Source: Pelotomaculum sp. UBA3102 (GTDB taxonomy: Bacteria; Bacillota; Desulfotomaculia; Desulfotomaculales; Pelotomaculaceae). Taken from it: a stretch of 15,947 bases of DNA. This document shows, in pieces, positions 6,909-13,096 of this stretch (its first letter is position 1; each line of letters begins with the position of its first letter). The position numbers were made by a program, and so were the translations under genes. The notes beneath the pieces are model-generated. The model saw only the letters and a program-made list of their open reading frames with translations, was not told where the DNA came from and made no database searches. The stretch lies in assembly GCA_002365865.1 (NCBI GenBank), contig DFAQ01000022.1:5584-21530 (forward strand), read 5' to 3'.

Positions 6909-7087
6909 CAGGCTTCTTCCACCTTGAGTAAATGCGCAACCTTGTTGATCATACCCCTTATTTGCGGGGTATCTTCCTGTAAAACCGAACTGTTCGTCCT
7001 GGTCAGACCCAGGGTACGCACGGTAACTCTCTGGTTTTCCGGGCGGCCGATCAGGCTCCTGACCAGGGTTATCTTGAGTTTGGCCAC
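6908..7087 (-). CDS. rpmD: 50S ribosomal protein L30
   Basis: This 59-residue protein was read directly from the minus strand. It begins MAKLKITLVRSLIGRPENQR, continues TVRTLGLTRTNSSVLQED and ends NKVAHLLKVEEA. These are the hallmarks of bacterial L30, a small 23S rRNA binding protein with a ferredoxin-like fold. The start is GTG with GGAGG 7 nt upstream, and that GGAGG immediately follows the rpsE TAG stop. Its position between rpsE and rplO is the standard spc order. The length is normal for the family. Confidence 0.98.
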   Translation of the reverse strand: MAKLKITLVRSLIGRPENQRVTVRTLGLTRTNSSVLQEDTPQIRGMINKVAHLLKVEEA

Positions 7088-7098
7088 AATATTACCTC

Positions 7099-7599
7099 CT
7101 AACCCAGCAGTTCCTTTACCGTCATTCCCCTGAGCCGGGCCACTTCTTTTGGGGTTTTCAGGCTTTTAAGCGCCTGCATGGTGGCGTGCACCACGTTGTT
7201 GGCGTTATTGGAACCCAGCGACTTGGTGAGAATATCCCGCACTCCGGCCAGTTCCAAGACCGCCCGCATCGGACCGCCGGCAATAACTCCCGTACCGGGC
7301 GAGGCAGGTTTCAACAGAACCTTCCCCGCACCAAATACTCCCGTAACCTCGTGGGGAATGGTGGTACCGGAAAGCGGAACTTTAATCATGGATTTTTTAG
7401 CATTTTCAATACCTTTGCGAATAGCCTCGGGCACCTCTCCGGCTTTGCCCATACCGACCCCCACGTGGCCGTTGCTGTCCCCGACCACCATCAAGGCGGA
7501 AAAGCTGAACCTCCGGCCGCCCTTGACCACTTTAGCCACCCGGTTTATAAACACAACTTTTTCCGTTGTCTCCATCTTGCTGGTGTCAAACCTTGCCAT
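7099..7599 (-). CDS. rpsE: 30S ribosomal protein S5
   Basis: S5 lies at the mRNA entry side of the 30S subunit and with S4 influences decoding fidelity and helicase activity. The 166-residue product has the N-terminal double-stranded-RNA-binding-like domain (about 10-75) with RVAKVVKGGRRFSFSALMVV and GHVGVGMGKAGEVPEAIRKG. A C-terminal domain follows, with PASPGTGVIAGGPMRAVLEL, VRDILTKSLGSNNANNVVHA and MQALKSLKTP. The ATG has AAGGAGG 6 nt upstream. It lies 21 nt after rplR. Confidence 0.99.
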   Translation of the reverse strand: MARFDTSKMETTEKVVFINRVAKVVKGGRRFSFSALMVVGDSNGHVGVGMGKAGEVPEAIRKGIENAKKSMIKVPLSGTTIPHEVTGVFGAGKVLLKPASPGTGVIAGGPMRAVLELAGVRDILTKSLGSNNANNVVHATMQALKSLKTPKEVARLRGMTVKELLG

Positions 7600-7620
7600 T
7601 ATTTCCCTCCTTTTTACCGT

Positions 7621-7989
7621 TTAAAACTCCAGCCCGCCTGCCCGTGCCGCTTCGGCCAAAGCTTTAACCCGGCCGTGATACACGTAACCGGCACGGTCGA
7701 AGACGACCTGCTTTATCCCCGCTTTTATTGCCTTTTCCGCCAGCAGCCGGCCCGTGGCCTCCGCCGCGGCAGTACCTTTACTTGAATCAAGCTTGCCTTT
7801 TAATTCCGGCGCCAGCGTTGACGCCGCCACCAGGGTGACCCCCCGGTCGTCGTCTACGAGCTGGGCGTAGATATTGGTCAGGCTGCGGAATACATTCAGC
7901 CTGGGCCGCTCAGCCGTCCCGCTTATTTTATTACGAACCCTGCGCCGTCTTTTGGCCCGCATGGTTTTACGGGTGGGTTTTTTCAGCAC
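7621..7989 (-). CDS. rplR: 50S ribosomal protein L18
   Basis: L18 binds 5S rRNA and, with L5 and L25-type proteins, anchors it in the central protuberance. The 122-residue protein has the basic N-terminal tail (RKTMRAKRRRRVRNKISGTA), then RPRLNVFRSLTNIYAQLVDD and VTLVAASTLAPELK. It ends with FDRAGYVYHGRVKALAEAAR and GGLEF. The start is GTG with a GGAG-containing ribosome binding site 12 nt upstream, a weaker signal than most here. It lies 43 nt after rplF and 21 nt before rpsE, the normal spc order. Confidence 0.98.
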   Translation of the reverse strand: MLKKPTRKTMRAKRRRRVRNKISGTAERPRLNVFRSLTNIYAQLVDDDRGVTLVAASTLAPELKGKLDSSKGTAAAEATGRLLAEKAIKAGIKQVVFDRAGYVYHGRVKALAEAARAGGLEF

Positions 7990-8032
7990 TTTTCCAGGTC
8001 ACTCCTTTCTAACTTCAGGTACCGGCCCGGCA

Positions 8033-8578
8033 TTACTTCAACTTACCGCCGGCCTTACCGGCCTTGCGCCGGATCTTTTCGCCTTCGTACCTGATGCCCT
8101 TACCCTTGTACGGCTCGGGCTCCCGCACCGCGTGAATGACCGCGGCCAGGGCGCCTACTCTTTCCTTGTCAATGCCACTGACGCTGATCTTGTTGGGGGC
8201 GGGCACTTCGATTTCCACCCCGGCCTCCGGCTCGATCTCCACCGGATGCGAGTAGCCTACTGCCAAAACCAGCTTTTTACCTTGCTTGGCGGCACGGAAA
8301 CCGACCCCGACCAGTTCGAGGTTTTTTTGGAACCCCTTAGTGACCCCCACCACCATGTTGTTTAATAAAGTTCGGGTCAGGCCGTGCAGCGATTTATGCG
8401 TTTTACTTTCGGTGGGCCGTTCTACCAACAGATTTCCGTCCTCATATTTAATAATCATGTCCCGGTGCAGGTTTCTTTCCAGCTCACCTTTCGGACCCTT
8501 AACTTTCACGTTATTTCCGTCAATCCGTACTTCAACCCCGGGCGGTACCGGGACAGGCTGCCTACCAATCCTGGACAT
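8033..8578 (-). CDS. rplF: 50S ribosomal protein L6
   Basis: L6 sits at the base of the L7/L12 stalk near the sarcin-ricin loop and is important for GTPase factor binding and late 50S assembly. The 181-residue protein has the two tandem L6 folds. The first is about residues 1-80 (MSRIGRQPVPVPPGVEV, VKGPKGELERNLH). The second is about 85-181 and carries the signature PEPYKGKGIRYEGEKIRRK with the terminal GKAGGKLK. The ATG has AGGAGG 8 nt upstream and lies 23 nt after rpsH. Confidence 0.99.
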   Translation of the reverse strand: MSRIGRQPVPVPPGVEVRIDGNNVKVKGPKGELERNLHRDMIIKYEDGNLLVERPTESKTHKSLHGLTRTLLNNMVVGVTKGFQKNLELVGVGFRAAKQGKKLVLAVGYSHPVEIEPEAGVEIEVPAPNKISVSGIDKERVGALAAVIHAVREPEPYKGKGIRYEGEKIRRKAGKAGGKLK

Positions 8579-8601
8579 CCTTTACACCTCCTGCGAAAAG
8601 A

Positions 8602-9000
8602 CTACCAAACGTAACAGATTACCTCGCCGCCCAGACCTTCTTTGCGGGCTCTTTTATCACTCATGATGCCCTTTGACGTCGAGATGACGGCTATGCCCAG
8701 GCCTCCCAAAACTTTAGGGACTTCGTCCTTCCTGGCATACACCCTCAACCCCGGCCTTGATATGCGCTTCAAGCCGGTGATCACCCGTTCTTTGTTATTT
8801 CCGTACTTCAGGTAAACCCGGACAATTCCCTGCTTACCGTTATTAATAAATTCACAGTCCCGGACAAAACCTTCATCTTTCAAGATGTCGGCGATGGCCT
8901 TTTTCACCTTGGAAGCAGGTGCTTCAACTTTATCATGATAAACCGTATTGGCGTTGCGGATACGGGTTAAGAAATCAGAAACCGGATCGGTCATAACCAT
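8602..9000 (-). CDS. rpsH: 30S ribosomal protein S8
   Basis: S8 is a primary 16S rRNA binding protein of the central domain; in E. coli it also represses the spc operon. The 132-residue product starts MVMTDPVSDFLTRIRNANTV and includes KYGNNKERVITGLKRISRPG and ISTSKGIMSDKRARKEG, ending GGEVICYVW. The ATG at 9000 gives the family length and has AAGGAGG 9 nt upstream. A two-codon extension to a TTG at 9006 is closer to the SD but unlike the family. The 96-nt spacer before it, after rpsN, contains a CCGGGCCCGG palindrome but no clear terminator. Confidence 0.98.
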   Translation of the reverse strand: MVMTDPVSDFLTRIRNANTVYHDKVEAPASKVKKAIADILKDEGFVRDCEFINNGKQGIVRVYLKYGNNKERVITGLKRISRPGLRVYARKDEVPKVLGGLGIAVISTSKGIMSDKRARKEGLGGEVICYVW

Positions 9001-9096
9001 GCGCAACTACCTCCTTCCTGAATTCAATTATCAACTTCGGCCCCGCCTTGCCTTTGCTCTGCCTGCTGCCGCGCCGGGCCCGGTAAGGTCTTGCTT

Positions 9097-9282
9097 TTAC
9101 CAGCTGGATTTCCGGACCCCCGGAATTTCGCCCCGGTAGGAGAGTTCCCGGAAACAAATCCGGCAGACCCCGAATTTTCTCATATAGGCGTGCGGCCGGC
9201 CGCACAACTTACACCGGTTGTAGGCCCGGACCTTGTATTTCGGGGAGCGCATGGCCTTATTCACCATTGATTTTTTCGCCAC
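9097..9282 (-). CDS. rpsN: 30S ribosomal protein S14, zinc-binding type Z
   Basis: S14 is a late-binding protein of the 30S head. The 61-residue product is the short zinc form. It starts MAKKSMVNKAMRSPKYKVRA and contains C24-X2-C27 (CKLCGRPH) and C40-X2-C43 (CRICFREL), ending IPGVRKSSW. The start is the GTG at 9282, 7 nt after AAGGAGG, and it reproduces the family length exactly. A longer open frame reaches 9330 but adds 16 residues (with RRSRRHNPP) that overlap rplE and the SD. The type Z form fits the low-redundancy zinc-dependent set seen here (S4, L36). Confidence 0.98.
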   Translation of the reverse strand: MAKKSMVNKAMRSPKYKVRAYNRCKLCGRPHAYMRKFGVCRICFRELSYRGEIPGVRKSSW

Positions 9283-9289
9283 TATCTTC

Positions 9290-9296
9290 CCTCCTT
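9290..9296 (-). promoter_or_regulatory. Ribosome binding site of rpsN
   Basis: AAGGAGG lies 7 nt before the GTG at 9282. It fixes the S14 start and excludes the 77-codon open frame, whose first codons would lie upstream of this signal. Confidence 0.85.
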
Positions 9297-9307
9297 TTGC
9301 AGGCGGG

Positions 9308-9850
9308 TTATGCCGCCTTGAACGGCGCACCCATCAGCTTTAATAATTCCCTGCCTTCTTCGTCATTCCCGGCCGTGGTAACGAAAATAATATCCATACC
9401 GCGTATTTTATCAATTTTGTCATATTCTATTTCCGGAAAGATCAGCTGCTCGCGCACTCCCAGGCTGTAATTGCCGCGCCCGTCAAAAGACTTCGGAGAG
9501 ATGCCGCGAAAATCCCGCACCCTGGGCAGGGCCACGTTAAATAATTTATCCACGAAATCGTACATGCGCTCGCCGCGCAAAGTCACTTTGGCCCCGACGG
9601 TCATTCCCGCACGCAGCTTGAACGCCGCAATCGATTTTTTGGCCTTGGTGACGACCGGCCTCTGACCGGTAATGGTCATCAGGTCGTTAACCGCAGCATC
9701 GATGATCTTGGAATTCTGGATCGCCTCGCCCAGCCCCATGTTTACGATTACTTTCTCCAGCTTGGGAACCTGCATCACGTTTTGGTAGCCGAACTTCTGC
9801 ATTAATGCCGCCACCACTTCGTTCCGGTATTTATCTCTAAGCCTTGACAC
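9308..9850 (-). CDS. rplE: 50S ribosomal protein L5
   Basis: L5 binds 5S rRNA in the central protuberance and contacts P-site tRNA. From the GTG at 9850 the product is 180 residues, beginning MSRLRDKYRNEVVAALMQKF. It carries VPKLEKVIVNMGLGEAIQNS, RPVVTKAKKSIAAFKLRAGM, GAKVTLRGERMYDFVDKL, FDGRGNYSLGVREQLIFPEI and DIIFVTTAGNDEEGRELL. GGGAGG is 7 nt before this GTG but only 1 nt before the ATG at 9856, and 0 or fewer before the frame's outermost ATG at 9877. The GTG also matches the family N-terminus. It lies 45 nt after rplX and 25 nt before rpsN. Confidence 0.97.
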   Translation of the reverse strand: MSRLRDKYRNEVVAALMQKFGYQNVMQVPKLEKVIVNMGLGEAIQNSKIIDAAVNDLMTITGQRPVVTKAKKSIAAFKLRAGMTVGAKVTLRGERMYDFVDKLFNVALPRVRDFRGISPKSFDGRGNYSLGVREQLIFPEIEYDKIDKIRGMDIIFVTTAGNDEEGRELLKLMGAPFKAA

Positions 9851-9857
9851 TGGCATA

Positions 9858-9863
9858 CCTCCC
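9858..9863 (-). promoter_or_regulatory. Ribosome binding site of rplE
   Basis: GGGAGG ends 7 nt before the GTG at 9850 and 1 nt before an in-frame ATG at 9856. Spacing and homology both favour the GTG, so simple longest-frame or ATG-first calls give L5 two to nine extra residues. Confidence 0.7.
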
Positions 9864-9895
9864 TTCTCGGTCATCAACCGCTGGTTGCTGACGGT

Positions 9896-10219
9896 TTAAA
9901 TATTTTCACCGCATTTCTTGCAGATACGTACCTTTTCACCGTTATCCAAAATCTTTTTCCCCACCCGCACTGGGGTGTTACATTTATTGCAGAAAAGCAT
10001 GACATTGGAACTGTGGATTGGTGCTTCTCTTTCCATAATGCCTCCCTGCGGCAGTTTTTGGGTGGGCTTGGTGTGGCGTTTGACCACGTTGACCCCTTCC
10101 ACCACCACCCGGCTGTCCTCCGGGAGCACTGTCAGGACTTTACCCTTTTTGCCGGTGTTCTTACCGGCGACAACCAGCACTGTGTCACCTTTACGCACGT
10201 GAACCTTGGTTCCGGCCAC
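9896..10219 (-). CDS. rplX: 50S ribosomal protein L24 with C-terminal four-cysteine ribbon
   Basis: L24 is an early 50S assembly initiator that binds the 5' part of 23S rRNA. The 107-residue protein has a KOW domain at about 5-33 (VRKGDTVLVVAGKNTGKKGK), then VVVEGVNVVKRHTKP and GGIMEREAPIHSSNVMLF. The C-terminal part carries C77-X2-C80 and C100-X2-C103, a rubredoxin-like ribbon found in many but not all bacterial L24 proteins. The start is GTG after GAGGTGA, 59 nt after rplN. Zinc binding by these cysteines is inferred. Confidence 0.98.
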   Translation of the reverse strand: MAGTKVHVRKGDTVLVVAGKNTGKKGKVLTVLPEDSRVVVEGVNVVKRHTKPTQKLPQGGIMEREAPIHSSNVMLFCNKCNTPVRVGKKILDNGEKVRICKKCGENI

Positions 10220-10278
10220 GTTTATTTCACCTCCGATTCAGGCGTGTTACATTATTACGCAACACTAACCGTCAACCA

Positions 10279-10647
10279 CTATAGTACTTCGGGCGCCAGG
10301 GAAACGATCTTCATAAAATTTCTTTCCCTCAACTCCCGTGCAACCGGCCCGAATATACGGGTGCCCCGCGGAGTATTATCATCTTTGATGATTACGGCAG
10401 CATTCCCGTCAAACTTGATATACGACCCGTCCGGGCGCCGCACCTCTTTTTTGGTACGCACTACTACCGCCCTGACCAGATCGCCTTTCTTAACAACGCC
10501 GCCAGGCGTAGCTTCCTTTACGGAACAAATAATGACGTCCCCAACGCTGGCATAACGGCGCAGTGACCCGCCCAAAACACGGATGCACATCAGCTTGCGG
10601 GCTCCGGTGTTGTCTGCAACGTTAAGCATGGACTGGACTTGAATCAC
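10279..10647 (-). CDS. rplN: 50S ribosomal protein L14
   Basis: L14 lies at the subunit interface next to L19, forming an intersubunit bridge, and is the docking site of the silencing factor RsfS. The 122-residue product shows MIQVQSMLNVADNTGARKLM, the RRYASVGDVIICSVKEATPG stretch, KGDLVRAVVVRTKKEVRRPD, GTRIFGPVARELRERNF and the terminal SLAPEVL. The start is GTG, 8 nt after GGAGG and 69 nt after rpsQ. It opens the spc block. The leader can pair ACAGC with GCTGT across the SD, a weak feature noted separately. Confidence 0.99.
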   Translation of the reverse strand: MIQVQSMLNVADNTGARKLMCIRVLGGSLRRYASVGDVIICSVKEATPGGVVKKGDLVRAVVVRTKKEVRRPDGSYIKFDGNAAVIIKDDNTPRGTRIFGPVARELRERNFMKIVSLAPEVL

Positions 10648-10716
10648 AGCTACAACCTCCTCTAACTCCAGAAACTGGCTGTAAGGCCGGTGAGCCCAAC
10701 CTACAACACCCGACTT

Positions 10717-10980
10717 CTATATTTGTTTCGCCCTTTCCAGAATATCTATCACCCGCCACCGCTTTTCCTTGGAAAGAGGCCTGGTCTCCATCATCTTTAC
10801 CTTGTCACCGATGCGGCAGGAATTTCCTTCATCGTGGGCCTTAAATTTGTTGGTACGGCGAATGATCCGCTGGTACAGGGGGTGCCTGACCAGGGTTTCA
10901 ACGGCGACAACAACGGTTTTATCCATTTTGTTGCTGACCACCTTGCCGTAGAGAATTTTGCGGTTTCCGCGCTCTTCCAC
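10717..10980 (-). CDS. rpsQ: 30S ribosomal protein S17
   Basis: S17 is a primary 16S rRNA binding protein with an OB fold, located in the body of the 30S subunit. The 87-residue product contains GKVVSNKMDKTVVVAVETLV, YQRIIRRTNKFKAHDE, GDKVKMMETRPLSKEKRWRV and ends DILERAKQI. The start is GTG; a G-rich ribosome binding site (AAAGGGGG) overlaps the rpmC stop codon 17 nt before it. Order rpmC-rpsQ-rplN is standard. The N-terminal EERGNRKILY has the usual length. Confidence 0.98.
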   Translation of the reverse strand: MEERGNRKILYGKVVSNKMDKTVVVAVETLVRHPLYQRIIRRTNKFKAHDEGNSCRIGDKVKMMETRPLSKEKRWRVIDILERAKQI

Positions 10981-10997
10981 TTTTACTATATCCCCCT

Positions 10998-11201
10998 TTA
11001 CGCCCGCTGTATTCCCAGCTCGCGCTCGCGGATTATGGTTTTGACCCGCGCAATATTGCGGCGGACTTCTTTTAGTTTCATTACATTGTCCAGCTGCCCG
11101 GTGGCCAGCTGGAATCTCAACTTGAAGAGCTCTTCCTTGGAATCGGAAAGCTTTTTACTCAGCTCGGCATCGGTCAATTCCCTCAGTTCTTTAACTTTCA
11201 T
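10998..11201 (-). CDS. rpmC: 50S ribosomal protein L29
   Basis: L29 is a small helical protein at the peptide-exit side of the 50S subunit, near the binding site for trigger factor and the signal recognition particle. The 67-residue product starts MKVKELRELTDAELSKKLSD and contains FKLRFQLATGQLDNVMKLKE and RRNIARVKTIIRERELG. The ATG at 11201 gives the family length. Its AGGTGA signal lies inside the end of rplP, and the two genes overlap by 11 nt, so translation is likely coupled. A GTG three codons upstream would consume the SD. Confidence 0.97.
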   Translation of the reverse strand: MKVKELRELTDAELSKKLSDSKEELFKLRFQLATGQLDNVMKLKEVRRNIARVKTIIRERELGIQRA

Positions 11202-11622
11202 TGACCTCACCTACTTCCCCGTGTTTCAAAAACTTGGTCTTGACCGGCAATTTATGTGAAGCCAGGCGCATCGCCTCACGGGCCACTTCCTCGGAAACAC
11301 CCGCCAGTTCAAACATAATACGCCCCGGCTTTACCACGGCCACCCAGTGCTCGGGCGTACCCTTGCCGGAACCCATCCGGGTTTCAGCCGGTTTGGCCGT
11401 AATCGGCTTATCCGGAAATATTCTTATCCAAACCTTGCCGCCCCTTTTGATATGGCGGGTCATGGCAATACGGGCCGCCTCAATCTGCCGGTTGGTAATC
11501 CAGGCCGGTTCCAACGCCTGCAGGCCGTATTCGCCAAAATGGACTTCCGTGCCGCCCTTGGCCCGGCCTGCTATCCGGCCGCGGTGCTGCTTACGGTGTT
11601 TAACTCTTTTCGGTAAAAGCAT
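11191..11622 (-). CDS. rplP: 50S ribosomal protein L16
   Basis: L16 binds 23S rRNA near the A site and is essential for late 50S assembly. The 143-residue protein starts MLLPKRVKHRKQHRGRIAGR and includes ALEPAWITNRQIEAARIAMT, RGGKVWIRIFPDKPITAKP, ETRMGSGKGTPEHWVAVVKP and GRIMFELAGVSEEVAREAM. The ATG start is 5 nt after rpsC; AAGGAGG lies inside the end of rpsC, 12 nt before the start. Its last 11 nt overlap rpmC. Confidence 0.99.
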   Translation of the reverse strand: MLLPKRVKHRKQHRGRIAGRAKGGTEVHFGEYGLQALEPAWITNRQIEAARIAMTRHIKRGGKVWIRIFPDKPITAKPAETRMGSGKGTPEHWVAVVKPGRIMFELAGVSEEVAREAMRLASHKLPVKTKFLKHGEVGEVNES

Positions 11623-11627
11623 GTAGC

Positions 11628-12323
11628 TTATTCGCCTCCTTCACCGGGAGCCGCCTTCCCTCCTCTTTCGGGAGCCTTTGCGGTAGTTTTTGCTTCCGGC
11701 AAAACTTCTCCTTTGTAAATCCATACTTTAACTCCGATCTTGCCGTAAGTGGTTTTGGCCTCGGCAAGACCGTAGTCGACATCGGCACGCAGGGTATGCA
11801 GAGGCACTTTACCTTCACTGTACCATTCCGTGCGGGCAATTTCAGCACCTGCCAGGCGCCCGCCGCAGGCAATCTTGATCCCCTTGGCACCCATTTTCAT
11901 GGAACGGGAAACCATCTGTTTCATGGCGCGCCTGAAGGCAATCCTTCGCACCAGTTGGGACGCCACGTTTTCAGCGACCAGCTGCGCGTCCAGTTCGGGG
12001 ACCTTGATTTCGACAATATTTACACTGACCTGCTTGCCGGTAAGTTTTACCAGCTGCTTGCGTAAATTTTCTACTTCTGCGCCGCCCCTGCCGATGACAA
12101 TTCCCGGCTTGGCCGTACGAATCGAAATTTTAACCCGGTTGGCCGCCCGTTCAATCTGAACCCCGGAAATGCCGGCGTCATAATGCTTCTTCTTGATAAA
12201 CTTGCGGATCTTGATATCTTCATGCAAAAGATCGGCATATTTCTTTTTATCAGCAAACCACTTACCCTCCCAGTCCCGGATAATCCCGATCCGGAGGCCC
12301 TTAGGATTTACTTTTTGCCCCAC
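11628..12323 (-). CDS. rpsC: 30S ribosomal protein S3
   Basis: S3 forms part of the mRNA entry channel on the 30S subunit with S4 and S5. The 231-residue product has the N-terminus MGQKVNPKGLRIGIIRDWEG, a KH domain whose GXXG loop is GRGG at 78-81, and a C-terminal domain with RRAMKQMVSRSMKMGAKGIK and GRLAGAEIARTEWYSEGKVP. A low-complexity tail rich in A, E, G and K follows after about residue 210. The start is GTG; its AGGAGG lies in the last codons of rplV, 11 nt before the start, and the genes are 6 nt apart. Confidence 0.98.
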   Translation of the reverse strand: MGQKVNPKGLRIGIIRDWEGKWFADKKKYADLLHEDIKIRKFIKKKHYDAGISGVQIERAANRVKISIRTAKPGIVIGRGGAEVENLRKQLVKLTGKQVSVNIVEIKVPELDAQLVAENVASQLVRRIAFRRAMKQMVSRSMKMGAKGIKIACGGRLAGAEIARTEWYSEGKVPLHTLRADVDYGLAEAKTTYGKIGVKVWIYKGEVLPEAKTTAKAPERGGKAAPGEGGE

Positions 12324-12329
12324 AAAAAT

Positions 12330-12677
12330 TTATACCTCCTTTTTGTCGCCGACCACCACGGTGATATGGCTGGTACGCCTGCGCAGCATATCTGCGCGGC
12401 CCATGGCCCGGGGCTGGTAACGTTTCAAAGTCGGCCCCTGATCGACGAAACACTTGGTAACAAACAAATCATCCCTGTCCAGGTGTAAATTATTCTCGGC
12501 GTTTGCCGCGGCAGAATTAATTACCTTGGCAATGGTATGCGAGGCCCGCTTGGGCGTGTATTTTAAAATGGCCAGGGCCTCATCCAATTTTTTCCCCCGA
12601 ACCAGGTCCACTACCTGGCGCACCTTTCTCGGGGAGATCCTTACGTATTTGGCTATCGCCTTAGCTTCCACCGTCAT
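12330..12677 (-). CDS. rplV: 50S ribosomal protein L22
   Basis: L22 spans the 50S subunit; its long beta hairpin lines the peptide exit tunnel at the constriction with L4. The product (115 residues from this start) contains AKAIAKYVRISPRKVRQVVD, RGKKLDEALAILKYTPKRAS, and the hairpin region PTLKRYQPRAMGRADMLRRR followed by TSHITVVV. Two ATG codons stand in tandem (12680 and 12677). A GGGGGG signal is 1 nt from the first and 4 nt from the second, so I prefer the second; the difference is one methionine. The 68-nt spacer upstream contains a perfect hairpin. Confidence 0.97.
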   Translation of the reverse strand: MTVEAKAIAKYVRISPRKVRQVVDLVRGKKLDEALAILKYTPKRASHTIAKVINSAAANAENNLHLDRDDLFVTKCFVDQGPTLKRYQPRAMGRADMLRRRTSHITVVVGDKKEV

Positions 12678-12709
12678 CATACCCCCCTAATCAGAGCCGG
12701 ACTTCAGTC

Positions 12710-12730
12710 GCAAACCTGAACCTGGTTTGC
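12710..12730 (-). repeat. Perfect inverted repeat in the rpsS-rplV spacer
   Basis: GCAAACC and GGTTTGC form a perfect 7-bp stem with a 7-nt loop. Flanking GCCGG (12696-12700) and CCGGC (12730-12734) could extend it with an asymmetric internal loop. There is no T tract on the transcribed side, so it is not a simple terminator. An RNA processing or regulatory hairpin is possible but unproven. Confidence 0.45.
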
Positions 12731-12745
12731 CGGCCCCGGTTTCTT

Positions 12746-13030
12746 TTATTTAAGCGAAGTGGATCTTTCAGTATGGTGGCCGTGCCCCCTAAAATGCCTG
12801 GTCGGCGCAAATTCACCAAGCTTGTGTCCGACCATATCCTCGGTAATATAGACGGGAACGTGTTTTCTCCCGTCGTGCACCGCTATGGTGTGACCCAGCA
12901 TCTGGGGAAATACGGTAGAACTTCTGGACCAGGTCTTGATCACTTTCTTTTCTCCGGTCTCGTTCATCTTTTCTATTCTTCTGAGAAGCCGTTCCTCGCA
13001 GTACGGTCCCTTTTTCAGTGAGCGGCCCAA
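12746..13030 (-). CDS. rpsS: 30S ribosomal protein S19
   Basis: S19 is located in the 30S head with S13 and takes part in intersubunit contacts. The 94-residue product begins MGRSLKKGPYCEERLLRRIE and includes KKVIKTWSRSSTVFPQMLGH, VHDGRKHVPVYITEDMVGHK and GEFAPTRHFRGHGHHTERST. The start is a TTG at 13030, 6 nt after GGGAGGG, and it recreates the family N-terminus and length exactly. The same frame reaches a GTG at 13048, adding KGGHYL, but that codon lies upstream of the SD inside an ACTTT repeat, so it is rejected. Confidence 0.97.
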   Translation of the reverse strand: MGRSLKKGPYCEERLLRRIEKMNETGEKKVIKTWSRSSTVFPQMLGHTIAVHDGRKHVPVYITEDMVGHKLGEFAPTRHFRGHGHHTERSTSLK

Positions 13031-13036
13031 GTAATG

Positions 13037-13043
13037 CCCTCCC
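13037..13043 (-). promoter_or_regulatory. Ribosome binding site of rpsS (TTG start)
   Basis: GGGAGGG lies 6 nt before the TTG at 13030 and after the alternative GTG at 13048. It therefore decides for the TTG start of S19. Confidence 0.8.
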
Positions 13044-13046
13044 TTC

Positions 13047-13061
13047 ACTTTACTTTACTTT
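13047..13061 (-). repeat. Three tandem AAAGT pentamers before rpsS
   Basis: Three perfect copies of AAAGT (ACTTT on the plus strand) stand directly upstream of the rpsS ribosome binding site. It is the only clear tandem repeat I see in the window. An unstructured A-rich stretch here could help ribosome loading, which is conjecture. Confidence 0.5.
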
Positions 13062-13080
13062 AAAAAAGTCTCTTTTTAAG
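13058..13080 (-). repeat. A/T-rich inverted repeat in the rplB-rpsS spacer
   Basis: The transcript reads CTTAAAAAG, then AGA, then CTTTTTTAAAG: a 9-bp A/T-rich stem with a small bulge and a 3-nt loop. It overlaps the AAAGT repeat. Stability is probably low, so any function is uncertain. Confidence 0.35.
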
Positions 13081-13096
13081 ATCTGCCGGCGCGGGC

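Noticed and set aside
7186..7785. Plus-strand open frame of 199 codons opposite rpsE and rplR
   Set aside because: It spans two well-supported minus-strand genes and their spacer and has no family resemblance. Similar shadows at 1410-1904, 13226-13813, 10690-11259 and 14635-15135 were rejected for the same reason.
9079..9092. CCGGGCCCGG palindrome in the rpsN-rpsH spacer as a terminator
   Set aside because: There is no loop or T tract, and the genes on both sides belong to the same operon.
9283..9330. Sixteen-residue N-terminal extension of S14
   Set aside because: It overlaps rplE and its own ribosome binding site. The GTG at 9282 gives the exact type Z length.
9851..9877. ATG starts for rplE at 9877 and 9856
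   Set aside because: They lie upstream of or almost on the GGGAGG site. The GTG at 9850 has 7-nt spacing and matches the L5 family start.
13031..13048. GTG start at 13048 for rpsS, adding six residues
   Set aside because: The codon lies upstream of the ribosome binding site, within the AAAGT repeat. The TTG at 13030 matches the S19 N-terminus.
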